Below are positions 29,496-37,151 of a stretch of DNA of 48,799 bases, in pieces (position 1 is the first letter of the stretch; each line of letters begins with the position of its first letter). The stretch covers positions 1 through 48,799 of the forward strand of contig NZ_JALXBJ010000056.1 in the NCBI RefSeq assembly GCF_026991495.1. Reading direction: 5' to 3'. The DNA is from Thermococcus sp. Lineage in GTDB: Archaea; Methanobacteriota_B; Thermococci; Thermococcales; Thermococcaceae. The position numbers and the translations under genes are program-made. The notes under the pieces were generated by a model. That model was given only the letters and a program-made list of their open reading frames with translations, was not told where the DNA came from and ran no database searches.

Positions 29496-29747
29496 ATGGT
29501 GGTGTTTGCTATAGGGTTAGTGTTGCTATGGATTAGCGGAATAGTAGCGGTGATCTGGGTAATCTACGACGTGCTTACAAACCAAAAGAGAATGCCCGAC
29601 ACGGAGAAAGTAGTATGGATCCTGGTGGCTCTGTTCCTGACGCTGATCGGGGCGCTCCTCTACTACCTCATCGTCAAGAGAGAAAGAAAATATGAGGGGG
29701 AGCCAGAGGAGTACGGGGAAAACCGTGAAGAACCCATCGTCTACTGA
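29496..29747 (+). CDS. Small PLDc_N-like membrane protein
   Basis: This 83-residue protein has two membrane helices (FAIGLVLLWISGIVAVIWVIYDV and VVWILVALFLTLIGALLYYLIV). A short polar turn (TNQKRMPDTEK) and an acidic cytoplasmic tail complete it. This is the PLDc_N-type two-helix module, found alone in many prokaryotes. Function is unknown. It is a single gene with its own TATA box and a terminator. Confidence 0.8.
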   Translation: MVVFAIGLVLLWISGIVAVIWVIYDVLTNQKRMPDTEKVVWILVALFLTLIGALLYYLIVKRERKYEGEPEEYGENREEPIVY

Positions 29748-29768
29748 AGCCTTTTCGAAAGGCTTTTA
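29747..29768 (+). terminator. Hairpin terminator after the PLDc_N-like gene
   Basis: AAGCCTTT-TCG-AAAGGCTT forms a perfect 8-bp stem and runs into TTTTAGG, starting on the last base of the stop codon. Confidence 0.6.
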
Positions 29769-29790
29769 GGGGGGAATGCCCAACTATCAA

Positions 29791-29834
29791 CGCCCGGGGA
29801 GTGCCGCCGAAGGCGGAGCCGATGAACTTGGGCG
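29791..29834 (+). other. GC-rich structured leader before the EamA gene
   Basis: CGCCC (29791-29795) pairs with GGGCG (29830-29834). Inside is a second stem, CCGCC-GAA-GGCGG (29804-29816). The unpaired parts GGGGAGTG and AGCCGATGAAC look conserved in style, like an aptamer, but I could not match them to a named riboswitch. Confidence 0.3.
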
Positions 29835-29864
29835 GGTTATTACCCCCTTTACGGCGGTGGTTCG

Positions 29865-30281
29865 ATGAGAGACTACATCGTCTACGCGGTTCTGGCTGCT
29901 TTTTTCGCGGCGCTCGTCCCGATATTCGGGAAGCTCGGCCTCAGGGACGTCAACCCCACCCTCGCGACCGCGATGAGGGCCGTTATAATGGCGCTCTTCT
30001 TAGCGGGCGTTGCCCTAGCGAGCGGCTCAACAGGCGTTGCTGAAATCGATGGCAGGGCGCTCCTCCTGATAAACCTTTCCGGACTTGCGGGGGCGCTCTC
30101 GTGGCTGTTCTACTTCATGGCAATAAAGAATGGAAGGGTTCCCGCGGTGATTGCGATAGACAAGACCAGCGTTGCCCTCGCGATATTCCTATCGTGGCTC
30201 GTCCTTGGGAGCAGGATAAACCTGAAAACGGCGCTCGGGGCAGTTCTCATCGTCATCGGCGCGATTCTGGTGTCGCTGTGA
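29865..30281 (+). CDS. EamA-family half-size transporter
   Basis: This 138-residue protein has four to five hydrophobic helices and one EamA/DMT domain (FFAALVPIFGKLGLRDVNPT at the start, AIFLSWLVLGSRINLKTALG near the end). Usual DMT carriers have two such domains and about 300 residues, so this one should act as a dimer. The ATG is preceded by GGCGGTGGTTCG. The substrate is unknown. Confidence 0.88.
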   Translation: MRDYIVYAVLAAFFAALVPIFGKLGLRDVNPTLATAMRAVIMALFLAGVALASGSTGVAEIDGRALLLINLSGLAGALSWLFYFMAIKNGRVPAVIAIDKTSVALAIFLSWLVLGSRINLKTALGAVLIVIGAILVSL

Positions 30282-30338
30282 GCGTGTTCGAGTTTCCTCA
30301 CCGATATCGGAGTTCCGGTCTCAGGTGCCCAATTCTCG

Positions 30339-30398
30339 CCCAGTATTATACCCTCCGGGAGGAGGGAAATCTATAAATACCCGGAGGGAGGAGGGAAA
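30339..30398 (+). repeat. 60-bp duplicated promoter element, copy 1
   Basis: This is identical over 60 bases to 32513-32572. It is itself an imperfect tandem repeat of about 28 bases: each half has a TATA-like start (TATTATACCC or TATAAATACCC) and ends GGAGGAGGGAAA. The first half contains CCCTCC-GGGA-GGAGGG, a perfect 6-bp inverted repeat. In this copy the last base of the repeat is the A of the ATG of the 131-residue membrane protein, so the element supplies promoter and ribosome binding site. Confidence 0.85.
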
Positions 30399-30793
30399 TG
30401 AACACGGGCTTAATGATGCTTGTTTGGTTTGCCGTTATATTGCCGGTTTTCGGAATAGAATACTTCCTTTGCGACAAGGCGCCGGTTTTGAAGAGTCAGA
30501 TATACAGCACTTCCCCCTCAGATCTGATGAGCTGGTCTGAAAAATGCAGAATTGCAGGGGCTATAGGACTGCCCGTGGCCCTGTGGGGAATAGCAATAAA
30601 CATTGGTCTGTTCGTGGATGGGGAAGTAACCTTCGGCTTAGCGGCGCTGTTTTTCACCGGAGGCTCGGTGTACATGTTCGCTGGCGATGCTATGAGGAGC
30701 ATCAAATACCGGGCCGTAGCCCAGGAGCGCCTCCTTCAGGAGGCCGTCGCCAGCGGTGTCGAAATAGGCATGAAGAAGGCAAAGGAGAGCTGA
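30398..30793 (+). CDS. Small membrane protein driven by the 60-bp element
   Basis: This 131-residue protein has an N-terminal helix (LMMLVWFAVILPVFGIEYFL), two further helices (IAGAIGLPVALWGIAINIGLFV; FGLAALFFTGGSVYMFAG) and a charged cytoplasmic tail. No family is recognised. Translation starts at ATG 30398 directly after GGAGGGAGGAGGGAA. It converges on a toxin-antitoxin pair, with a three-base gap. Confidence 0.75.
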   Translation: MNTGLMMLVWFAVILPVFGIEYFLCDKAPVLKSQIYSTSPSDLMSWSEKCRIAGAIGLPVALWGIAINIGLFVDGEVTFGLAALFFTGGSVYMFAGDAMRSIKYRAVAQERLLQEAVASGVEIGMKKAKES

Positions 30794-30796
30794 GCT

Positions 30797-31276
30797 CTAC
30801 AGTTCCCCAGCTTCCTTTAGTATCTTCTCATAAAGCCCTTCACTAAGCCAGAAACCAGTATCTCTTAGCCTCTCCAGTTCGTCTTTAAGACTGGTTATCC
30901 TCCCAGTGAACTTGGCTTTAAGGAGAATGCCGATGGTTCCGGTCACTCTGAGACCGAGAGCTTTAGCAACTTCCCTTCCATCGTAATCATCTATCAAGGC
31001 AAGTTCAGCGCTCTTTTCAAGGGCCAGGACTATCGCTTCACTCTCGCCTTCATCCAGCTCGATCATTAGGGACCTCTTGAGTCTCTCGTCAGCTATCCTC
31101 TCCACCCTAATCCATTCGGCGTTTTTAATTGTCCTGGCGTCTTCGCTATCGCCACCTTCAATAACGCATTCTCTGTAAACGGCTTCAGGGATTAAGATCT
31201 CGCCAAAGAACTTCCTCAGAAGTGCAAGCCTCCCGATTTTAGCGAGATGGATTAATGGAGTCGAGTTACTCACCAC
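30797..31276 (-). CDS. DUF3368 PIN-like toxin (intact)
   Basis: This protein of about 159 residues matches the DUF3368 family: VVSNSTPLIHLAKIGRLALL, LDEGESEAIVLALE and LIDDYDGREVAKALGLRVTGT. This is a PIN-like ribonuclease fold paired with UPF0175 antitoxins. I use GTG 31276, inside the antitoxin end (overlap of 11 bases). The first acidic PIN position is Asn here, as I recall is common in this family. A decayed homologue lies at 31735-32216. Confidence 0.85.
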   Translation of the reverse strand: MVSNSTPLIHLAKIGRLALLRKFFGEILIPEAVYRECVIEGGDSEDARTIKNAEWIRVERIADERLKRSLMIELDEGESEAIVLALEKSAELALIDDYDGREVAKALGLRVTGTIGILLKAKFTGRITSLKDELERLRDTGFWLSEGLYEKILKEAGEL

Positions 31277-31514
31277 GGGCAAAGGCCACATCCTCCAGCA
31301 GTTCCCTTTCGGTGTAGTGCCGCGGGATCCTTCTCTTAGCGAGTTCCTCAAGGAATTCCCTTTTGGTCACTCCTGCGAGCTTAGCCGCTTTCCCAAGGGG
31401 GAGAACGCCCCGCTGGTATAGTATAACAGCCAAATCCAGTCTCAGCTCCCTTTCAACTTCATCCTTGGGAAGCTTCATGGCGGTGACAACATCATTCGGA
31501 ATGACTATCTCCAT
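31266..31514 (-). CDS. UPF0175 antitoxin
   Basis: This 82-residue helical protein (LPKDEVERELRLDLAVILYQRG..LGKAAKLAGVTKREFLEELAKR) is typical of UPF0175, with a ribbon-helix or HTH-like DNA-binding part. I use ATG 31514 with GGTGGAGGGA upstream rather than TTG/ATG further up. It overlaps the DUF3368 toxin start and probably represses the operon. Confidence 0.85.
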   Translation of the reverse strand: MEIVIPNDVVTAMKLPKDEVERELRLDLAVILYQRGVLPLGKAAKLAGVTKREFLEELAKRRIPRHYTERELLEDVAFARGE

Positions 31515-31549
31515 TCCCTCCACCAGATTAATGTTGAACGAGAGCATAT

Positions 31550-31699
31550 TTAACTCTTCTTACCAACCTTTTCGAAGGGGATGTATACCCTGAGCCCCTC
31601 AACTCTCCCGGGCGAATATAACGAGTCAGGAAGCTTTATGTTGACTTTCCTCCGAAGTTCGATGGCAACGTCGGCTATCTCATCGGTGAGAGATAACAT
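31550..31699 (-). pseudogene. Remnant of a VapC-type PIN toxin
   Basis: A 49-residue frame begins LSLTDEIADVAIELRRKVNIKLPDSL, matching the segment of VapC proteins that leads to the third acidic residue (KLPDA). It then jumps to RVEGLRVYIPFEKV, which matches the extreme end of the same family. The first two thirds of the toxin and an internal block are gone, so this is a deletion remnant, not a working gene. Confidence 0.65.
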
Positions 31700-31734
31700 G
31701 GGCGAAGTTTAAGAATAAAAAGGGCAAAAGAAAC

Positions 31735-32216
31735 CTAAACCTCGCCGGCCTCTCTTAGAATTCTCTTTACAACCTCATCAGAGATTCTGAAACCGTTCCC
31801 CCTTAGCTCTTCCACGTAGGGAGCGATTTGGATATAAGGCCCTTTCTCTTTGCAAGGAGAAACAGGCCGAGCGTTCCAGTGGCCCTAAGCCCAAAGCTCC
31901 TTGCGACTTTTCTCGCATCCTTATCGTCGGGGATAACCACCTCAATCTCGTTTTCAAGGGCAAAGGCTATCGTCTCGGCTTCTCCATGATCTATCATTTC
32001 AAGGAGAACCTCCACGAGCCTCTGGTTCTTTACCGAACCCCTCTCCGAAAACCTGGTTTGCTATAACGAGGGCTTCTCATGCCCCACACCTTCGACAACA
32101 GTCTCGTAATGGACCGCATCGGTAATGTAAACTTCGTCGAAGAGTTTCGCCGGAAGGTCGAGAAGTTCAAGCTTTGCGAGAAATATGAGCGGGAAAGAGT
32201 TCACAACTGCCCTCAT
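31735..32216 (-). pseudogene. DUF3368 toxin broken by a stop codon and a frameshift
   Basis: From ATG 32216 the frame reads MRAVVNSFPLIFLAKLELL, the DUF3368 start, and meets TAG at about 32062. The same frame continues through IDHGEAETIAFALE and VVIPDDKDARKVARSFGLRATGT. Near 31830 the matching sequence moves to another frame (PYVEELRGNGFRISDEV ... ILREAGEV, stop 31735). Both lesions are needed to restore a full toxin. The ATG overlaps the TGA of the intact UPF0175 gene upstream. Confidence 0.8.
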
Positions 32217-32464
32217 GAGAGCTCCCCCAGAGCCTCAAGGTCGCTCTCAAGCTCTTCTTCATCGTAAGGTATGCCACTTCCCTCTCTCACAAGGAGTTCA
32301 ATGAATTCCCACTTGCTCAGACCTGCCAATCTTCTAGCTTGGCCAAAGGATAGTATACCCTTCTCGTAGAGGCGCAGGGCCAGCTCCACTTTTATTCTCT
32401 CCTCAACCTCTCCATCGGGTATCTTCACCATTCTTGGAAGCTCGACGATTATTCTCTTTCCCAT
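32213..32464 (-). CDS. UPF0175 antitoxin left without a working toxin
   Basis: This 83-residue protein is homologous in layout to the one at 31266-31514 (VEERIKVELALRLYEKGILSFGQARRLAGLSKWEFIELLVREG). The ATG start and full length are preserved, although its toxin partner downstream is dead. It may persist as an anti-addiction factor or be recently orphaned. Confidence 0.8.
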   Translation of the reverse strand: MGKRIIVELPRMVKIPDGEVEERIKVELALRLYEKGILSFGQARRLAGLSKWEFIELLVREGSGIPYDEEELESDLEALGELS

Positions 32465-32512
32465 CTTCCCACCAAGGTGGGGTTAGAGGAGGCTGTATTT
32501 AACTCCTTCGTC

Positions 32513-32572
32513 CCCAGTATTATACCCTCCGGGAGGAGGGAAATCTATAAATACCCGGAGGGAGGAGGGAAA
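32513..32572 (+). repeat. 60-bp duplicated promoter element, copy 2
   Basis: This is identical to 30339-30398. Here the element ends 20 bases before the ATG of a different membrane-protein gene (32593). Between them is GGGGT-TACCGAT-ACCCC, a 5-bp hairpin that could bring the GGAGG of the element closer to the ATG. Confidence 0.85.
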
Positions 32573-32592
32573 GGGGTTACCGATACCCCCAT

Positions 32593-33054
32593 ATGAACGA
32601 TGATACTGCGAAGCATGTGGGAGTTACTTGGATTTTGAGCCTTATCGTAATGATGTCTGGAGTGCTAGCTAAAGTGAAAGCCCTTCAGGATCTTGGGATA
32701 GGACTGGGATTGGGAGGACCTTTCTTAGTATCCGGGATAGAAGACTACTATAAAATAGAAGGTGCTGAGTACATAGTGACTCATTATTCTGGCGAAGACG
32801 CTATAAACGAAGCCATGAAGCTGGCAAAAGATGCACGCAACGGGGCACTGGAGTCTTGGATTGCTGGAGGATTCTTCTTTATGCTCTTTGCTTGGGGAGG
32901 ACTTGGAATATCGATGACATTAACGGGCCTTGCAAATTTAACCAACTTCATAGTAATGATCCTTGCACACAAACGTTACAGCGAGCTGAGAAAGATGCTC
33001 ATGATACTCCAGCTCAAGAAGGGCGACAAAGCAGAGATATCGATCAAGATCTAA
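32593..33054 (+). CDS. Second membrane protein driven by the 60-bp element
   Basis: This 153-residue protein has an N-terminal hydrophobic segment (VTWILSLIVMMSGVLAKV) and a polar loop. A long hydrophobic stretch of about 40 residues (WIAGGFFFMLFAWGGLGISM, then LTGLANLTNFIVMILAHK) precedes a basic tail. It is unrelated in sequence to the 131-residue protein behind copy 1. It is A+T-richer than the core genes. No family is recognised. Confidence 0.7.
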   Translation: MNDDTAKHVGVTWILSLIVMMSGVLAKVKALQDLGIGLGLGGPFLVSGIEDYYKIEGAEYIVTHYSGEDAINEAMKLAKDARNGALESWIAGGFFFMLFAWGGLGISMTLTGLANLTNFIVMILAHKRYSELRKMLMILQLKKGDKAEISIKI

Positions 33055-33073
33055 CCCTTCCATTTTTAAACCC

Positions 33074-33092
33074 TGAGAACTTACACTTCTCA
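33074..33092 (+). promoter_or_regulatory. Operator 1 upstream of the AAA_14 ATPase
   Basis: TGAGAA-CTTACAC-TTCTCA is an inverted repeat with 7-base spacer lying on the BRE side of the TATA box. It has the same arms and spacing as operator 2. Confidence 0.7.
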
Positions 33093-33094
33093 AT

Positions 33095-33103
33095 CTTTAT
33101 AAG
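33095..33103 (+). promoter_or_regulatory. TATA box of the AAA_14 ATPase gene
   Basis: CTTTATAAG lies between the two operators and predicts a start near 33125. Confidence 0.65.
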
Positions 33104-33107
33104 GGGT

Positions 33108-33126
33108 TGAGAACTATAACTTCTCA
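33108..33126 (+). promoter_or_regulatory. Operator 2 overlapping the transcription start
   Basis: TGAGAA-CTATAAC-TTCTCA has the same arms as operator 1, 34 bases downstream (about three helical turns), and covers the predicted start. It is followed by GGTG and the ATG at 33136. Confidence 0.7.
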
Positions 33127-33135
33127 GGTGTCCCC

Positions 33136-34326
33136 ATGAGACTGGGCGATCTCACCTACATGAACCCCTGGTGGGAGGGGAAAGAGGACTACCACGTGAG
33201 GCGCTGGAGAGAGCAGAGATTCCACTGGCGGCCAAAGTGGCTGGGGAAGCTTTCGCTTAAGCCGTTCTCCCTCAACTTCGTCCTCGGTCCGAGGCAAGTG
33301 GGGAAAACCACAGGGATAAAGCTTCGGATTCAAGAACTCCTGAAGGATAACCCGCCCGAGGCCGTTCTCTACGTCAACGTTGAGGTCTTACCAAGCCATC
33401 GCGAGCTTTTAAACATCCTCCGCGAGTTCCAGGAGCTCAAGGAGAAGGAAGGGATTAAGACGGGTTACATCTTCCTCGACGAGGTTACCTCCCTTGAAGG
33501 CTGGTGGCGCGGGATTAAACCGCTCATAGACGCCGGCCTCTTGGAGAACGACGTGGTTACAGTTACAGGCTCAAGCTCCCTGAGGGTCAAGAGGGACATT
33601 GAGCTCTTTCCCGGCAGGAGAGGGAGTGGAAAAACTATAGAGGTCATGCCACTCTCGTTTCCAGAGTACGTGGAGGTAATGGGACTGGAGAGGCCAGGAC
33701 TGCGGAGGGAGAGAGTCCTGAAGCTCTTTGAGGCCTACCTGAGTACCGGTGGATTCCCGGCGTCGATAAACGGCCTCCCGATGGACGACCTCCTCGGGGC
33801 GTATATCGGAGAGATCGTCCGCTTTGGAAAGAGCCTTGAGATAGCTAAGGAAACCCTCGCGGCGGTGATAAGGAGCGCCCCCTCGGCGACGAGTTTCAGA
33901 GCCTTGGCGGGCATGACCTCCGGCTACTCCTACAAGGTTGTCCAGGACTATATCGAGTTCTTCACCGAGCTTTACATCCTCGGGATAGCCTACCTAAAGC
34001 AGGGTAACCAGGTGCTCTACAAGCGCGAGAAGAAGTTCTTCTTCCGCGATCCCCTCCTGGCGAGGCTCTTCGCCCTGTGGAGCGGGACCGAGCTTAGGGA
34101 GGACGCACTATACGAATGGGTAGTTCAGGAGCATCTCCACCGCCGTTTCGGCGAGGTGTACTACTACAGGAACTCCTATGAGGCCGATGCAGTTGCCGGA
34201 GACCTCAAGGTCGAGGTGAAGACTGGAAAAACCCACAGGAAGTATCCGAAAAGCGTAAGGGTTTTAGGGAAGGAGGAAGTGCCCTTCTTCCTCCTCGAAC
34301 TCACTCCCCAACAACCTGCACTATAA
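33136..34326 (+). CDS. AAA_14 ATPase with DUF4143 C-terminal domain
   Basis: This 396-residue P-loop ATPase of the archaeal AAA_14/DUF4143 class has Walker A GPRQVGKTT, Walker B YIFLDEVTS, the TGSSS sensor and a winged-helix-like middle (YSYKVVQDYIEFFTELYIL). The C-terminal nuclease-like fold is NSYEADAVAGDLKVEVKTG (E..D..ExK), suggesting a PD-(D/E)XK site. These proteins are abundant in Thermococcales, often mobile, and of unclear function. The two flanking operators indicate tight, probably self-linked repression. Its 3' end overlaps the convergent yjbQ-like gene by 26 bases. Confidence 0.9.
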   Translation: MRLGDLTYMNPWWEGKEDYHVRRWREQRFHWRPKWLGKLSLKPFSLNFVLGPRQVGKTTGIKLRIQELLKDNPPEAVLYVNVEVLPSHRELLNILREFQELKEKEGIKTGYIFLDEVTSLEGWWRGIKPLIDAGLLENDVVTVTGSSSLRVKRDIELFPGRRGSGKTIEVMPLSFPEYVEVMGLERPGLRRERVLKLFEAYLSTGGFPASINGLPMDDLLGAYIGEIVRFGKSLEIAKETLAAVIRSAPSATSFRALAGMTSGYSYKVVQDYIEFFTELYILGIAYLKQGNQVLYKREKKFFFRDPLLARLFALWSGTELREDALYEWVVQEHLHRRFGEVYYYRNSYEADAVAGDLKVEVKTGKTHRKYPKSVRVLGKEEVPFFLLELTPQQPAL

Positions 34327-34714
34327 CGCGCCTGTGCCTCGGCCTCACATCCAGCTCGACGAAGAATATCTGCTGCCACGTTCCCGTCACCAAGCGGCCG
34401 TCAACGACCGGGAAGCACTCGCTCGCGCCGAGCAAAGTCGCGCGGAGGTGGCTGTGGGCATTGTCGTCTATCCTGTCGTGGAGGTAGCCCTTTCCCTTCG
34501 GCACTAACTCCCTCAAGGTTCTTTTGAGATCTTCCAGGAGACCGCTTTCATGTTCTATCGTCACTATCGCTCCAGTCGCCCCCGGCACGAAGACGAGGGC
34601 CTGCCCGTTCCTTATCCCAGAACCCCTCACAACCCTCTCAACCTCGCCGGTTATGTCAACGAGGTCTATCTCACCCCTCGTGGAGAACCTCAGCTCCTCC
34701 GTGAAGACGGCCAT
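34301..34714 (-). CDS. YjbQ family protein (UPF0047, secondary thiamine-phosphate synthase)
   Basis: This 137-residue protein has the complete UPF0047 signature: GYLHDRIDDNAHSHLRATLL, ECFPVVDGRLVTGTWQQIFF and ELDVRPRHRRVIVQVVG. Relatives have weak thiamine-phosphate synthase activity. The ATG overlaps the stop codon of the HTH-ThiN gene (TGATG), placing two thiamine-linked genes in one operon. Confidence 0.93.
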   Translation of the reverse strand: MAVFTEELRFSTRGEIDLVDITGEVERVVRGSGIRNGQALVFVPGATGAIVTIEHESGLLEDLKRTLRELVPKGKGYLHDRIDDNAHSHLRATLLGASECFPVVDGRLVTGTWQQIFFVELDVRPRHRRVIVQVVGE

Positions 34715-35610
34715 CACACCACCCCCAAATTTTTGATCACGAGCTCAAGTTTTCTGAGTACGTCAAAGGGATCAAGGCCAAAGATGTAGACGCCGGGCTC
34801 GAGGCCATGGCCCCCCTCATCAATTACGACGTCATAGGTGCGCTCCCTGAAGGGGGAGACTATGGCAACTATGGAGTCCTCCTTACTGGGCCCGCTCCTG
34901 ACCCTCGCCGCTTCAAGGCCCGCCGCCTCGATGGCCTCCTCCACGTCCTTCCCGTACCTGATGTTGAGCACGCTCCTTATCTCGGGCCTTATCCTGCCGA
35001 GTTCAACGAGTATCCCCGACGTGAAGGAGCTTGCCCCGAACTCGGGGGAGAGGGCATGGGGACGGCCCTTGACGAGGTTTATCCTCCCGGGAATCGCGGC
35101 GACGTCGTCCTTGCCCTTCGGGGCAGGAAGGGAGTAGGCAAAGTTGCTCCTGACCTCGGGGATGAGGCCTCCAAAGCCCTTCATCCCGAGGAGCTTCCTG
35201 AGGGCCAGCTCAAGGGTCTCCAAAACCTCCCTCCCGCTTTCCTTCGGACGGTAGAGGGAGTAGCAGACCTCCTCATCTATCCCGGCGTAGCGGGAGTAGG
35301 GGGGACATAGGGCCCCGTTTAAGAAGAGCTCCATTATCCTCCTGGTGAGGAGAACTATGGCATCCTGCTTTGAGCTTCCATAGGCTATCGCCCTGGAGAC
35401 CTCATCGGCCACCCCTTCAAGGACAGGCAGAATCTCATCATCCGGGTTTTTGTAATGGCCACTCAGGTACTTGCTCACCATGGCCTGAGTTATCCCGAGG
35501 TAATCCCCTATCTCGGACTGGGTCATCCCCAAGCTGTAGAGGTTCTTGGCTATCCTCGCCCTTATGAATGGGAGGAGCTCATCGGCTATGTAGAGAGCCG
35601 GAATTTTCAC
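34714..35610 (-). CDS. HTH-ThiN transcriptional regulator (ThiR-like)
   Basis: This 298-residue protein has an N-terminal helix-turn-helix (IAKNLYSLGMTQSEIGDYLG and ITQAMVSKYLSGHYKN). A ThiN domain follows (FGGLIPEVRSNFAYSLP, DVAAIPGRI, EFGASSFTSGILVEL, IRSVLNIRYG). In catalytic ThiN the SS is, as I recall, followed by His; here it is Phe. This fits a sensor domain binding thiamine phosphate rather than an enzyme. It probably regulates thiamine genes. GTG start behind GGTGGT; a TATA-like GATTTAAAAC lies at 35644-35653. Confidence 0.85.
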   Translation of the reverse strand: MKIPALYIADELLPFIRARIAKNLYSLGMTQSEIGDYLGITQAMVSKYLSGHYKNPDDEILPVLEGVADEVSRAIAYGSSKQDAIVLLTRRIMELFLNGALCPPYSRYAGIDEEVCYSLYRPKESGREVLETLELALRKLLGMKGFGGLIPEVRSNFAYSLPAPKGKDDVAAIPGRINLVKGRPHALSPEFGASSFTSGILVELGRIRPEIRSVLNIRYGKDVEEAIEAAGLEAARVRSGPSKEDSIVAIVSPFRERTYDVVIDEGGHGLEPGVYIFGLDPFDVLRKLELVIKNLGVV

Positions 35611-35683
35611 CCGACCACCACCCGAGATAGAATACGACCGAAGGTTTTAAATCTACTGTCTTGCCGTGGATCTGTCAAAAATC

Positions 35684-36657
<974 letters not shown>

Positions 36658-37113
36658 ATGCCCGAGCTGAAGGTTGAGGTTATTCCCGAGGGGACTGTCA
36701 TAGACCACATCCCAGCGGGGAAGTGGCTCAAAGTAATAGAGATACTTGGCCTGACCAAGCCCAACGGAGGAACCCTGCTCATAGCCTCGAACGTCCCGAG
36801 CAAAAAGCTCGGAAGGAAGGACATCGTTAAGGTCGAGGGGCGCTACCTGAGCGAGGAAGAGGTCAACAAGATAGCCCTCATAGCGCCGATGGCTACCGTG
36901 AACATCGTGAGGGACTACAAAATCATCGAGAAGTTCAAGGTGGAAATCCCGGACGAGATAGTCGGAATCCTCAGCTGTCCGAACCCGAACTGCGTCAGCA
37001 ACCACGAGTACGTTGTTCCAAAGTTCAGGGTGGAGAGCAGAGAACCGCTAAAGCTCCGCTGTTACTACTGCGAGAGAACAATCGAGGGAGAGGAGATAAT
37101 AGGCAACCTGTGA
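36658..37113 (+). CDS. pyrI: Aspartate carbamoyltransferase, regulatory chain
   Basis: This 151-residue allosteric subunit has an N-terminal nucleotide-binding domain (VIPEGTVIDHIPAGKWLKV) and a C-terminal zinc domain with four cysteines (CPNPNC ... CYYC). These hold the catalytic-regulatory interface. It starts directly after the pyrB stop. Confidence 0.97.
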   Translation: MPELKVEVIPEGTVIDHIPAGKWLKVIEILGLTKPNGGTLLIASNVPSKKLGRKDIVKVEGRYLSEEEVNKIALIAPMATVNIVRDYKIIEKFKVEIPDEIVGILSCPNPNCVSNHEYVVPKFRVESREPLKLRCYYCERTIEGEEIIGNL

Positions 37114-37151
37114 GGAAGGCTTTTTAACGTTCTTCCCCTCCCTTCTCCGTT

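Noticed and set aside
29791..29834. Assignment of the structured leader to the fluoride, TPP or HMP-PP riboswitch
   Set aside because: The core consensus stretches of those classes are not present; only the stem arrangement is supported.
30301..30310. CCGATATCGG palindrome
   Set aside because: Ten bases is too short to stand out in this composition and it has no partner site.
30398..33054. The two 60-bp repeats as ends of an insertion sequence
   Set aside because: They are direct repeats containing promoters, with no transposase between them, no terminal inversion and no target duplication that I can see.
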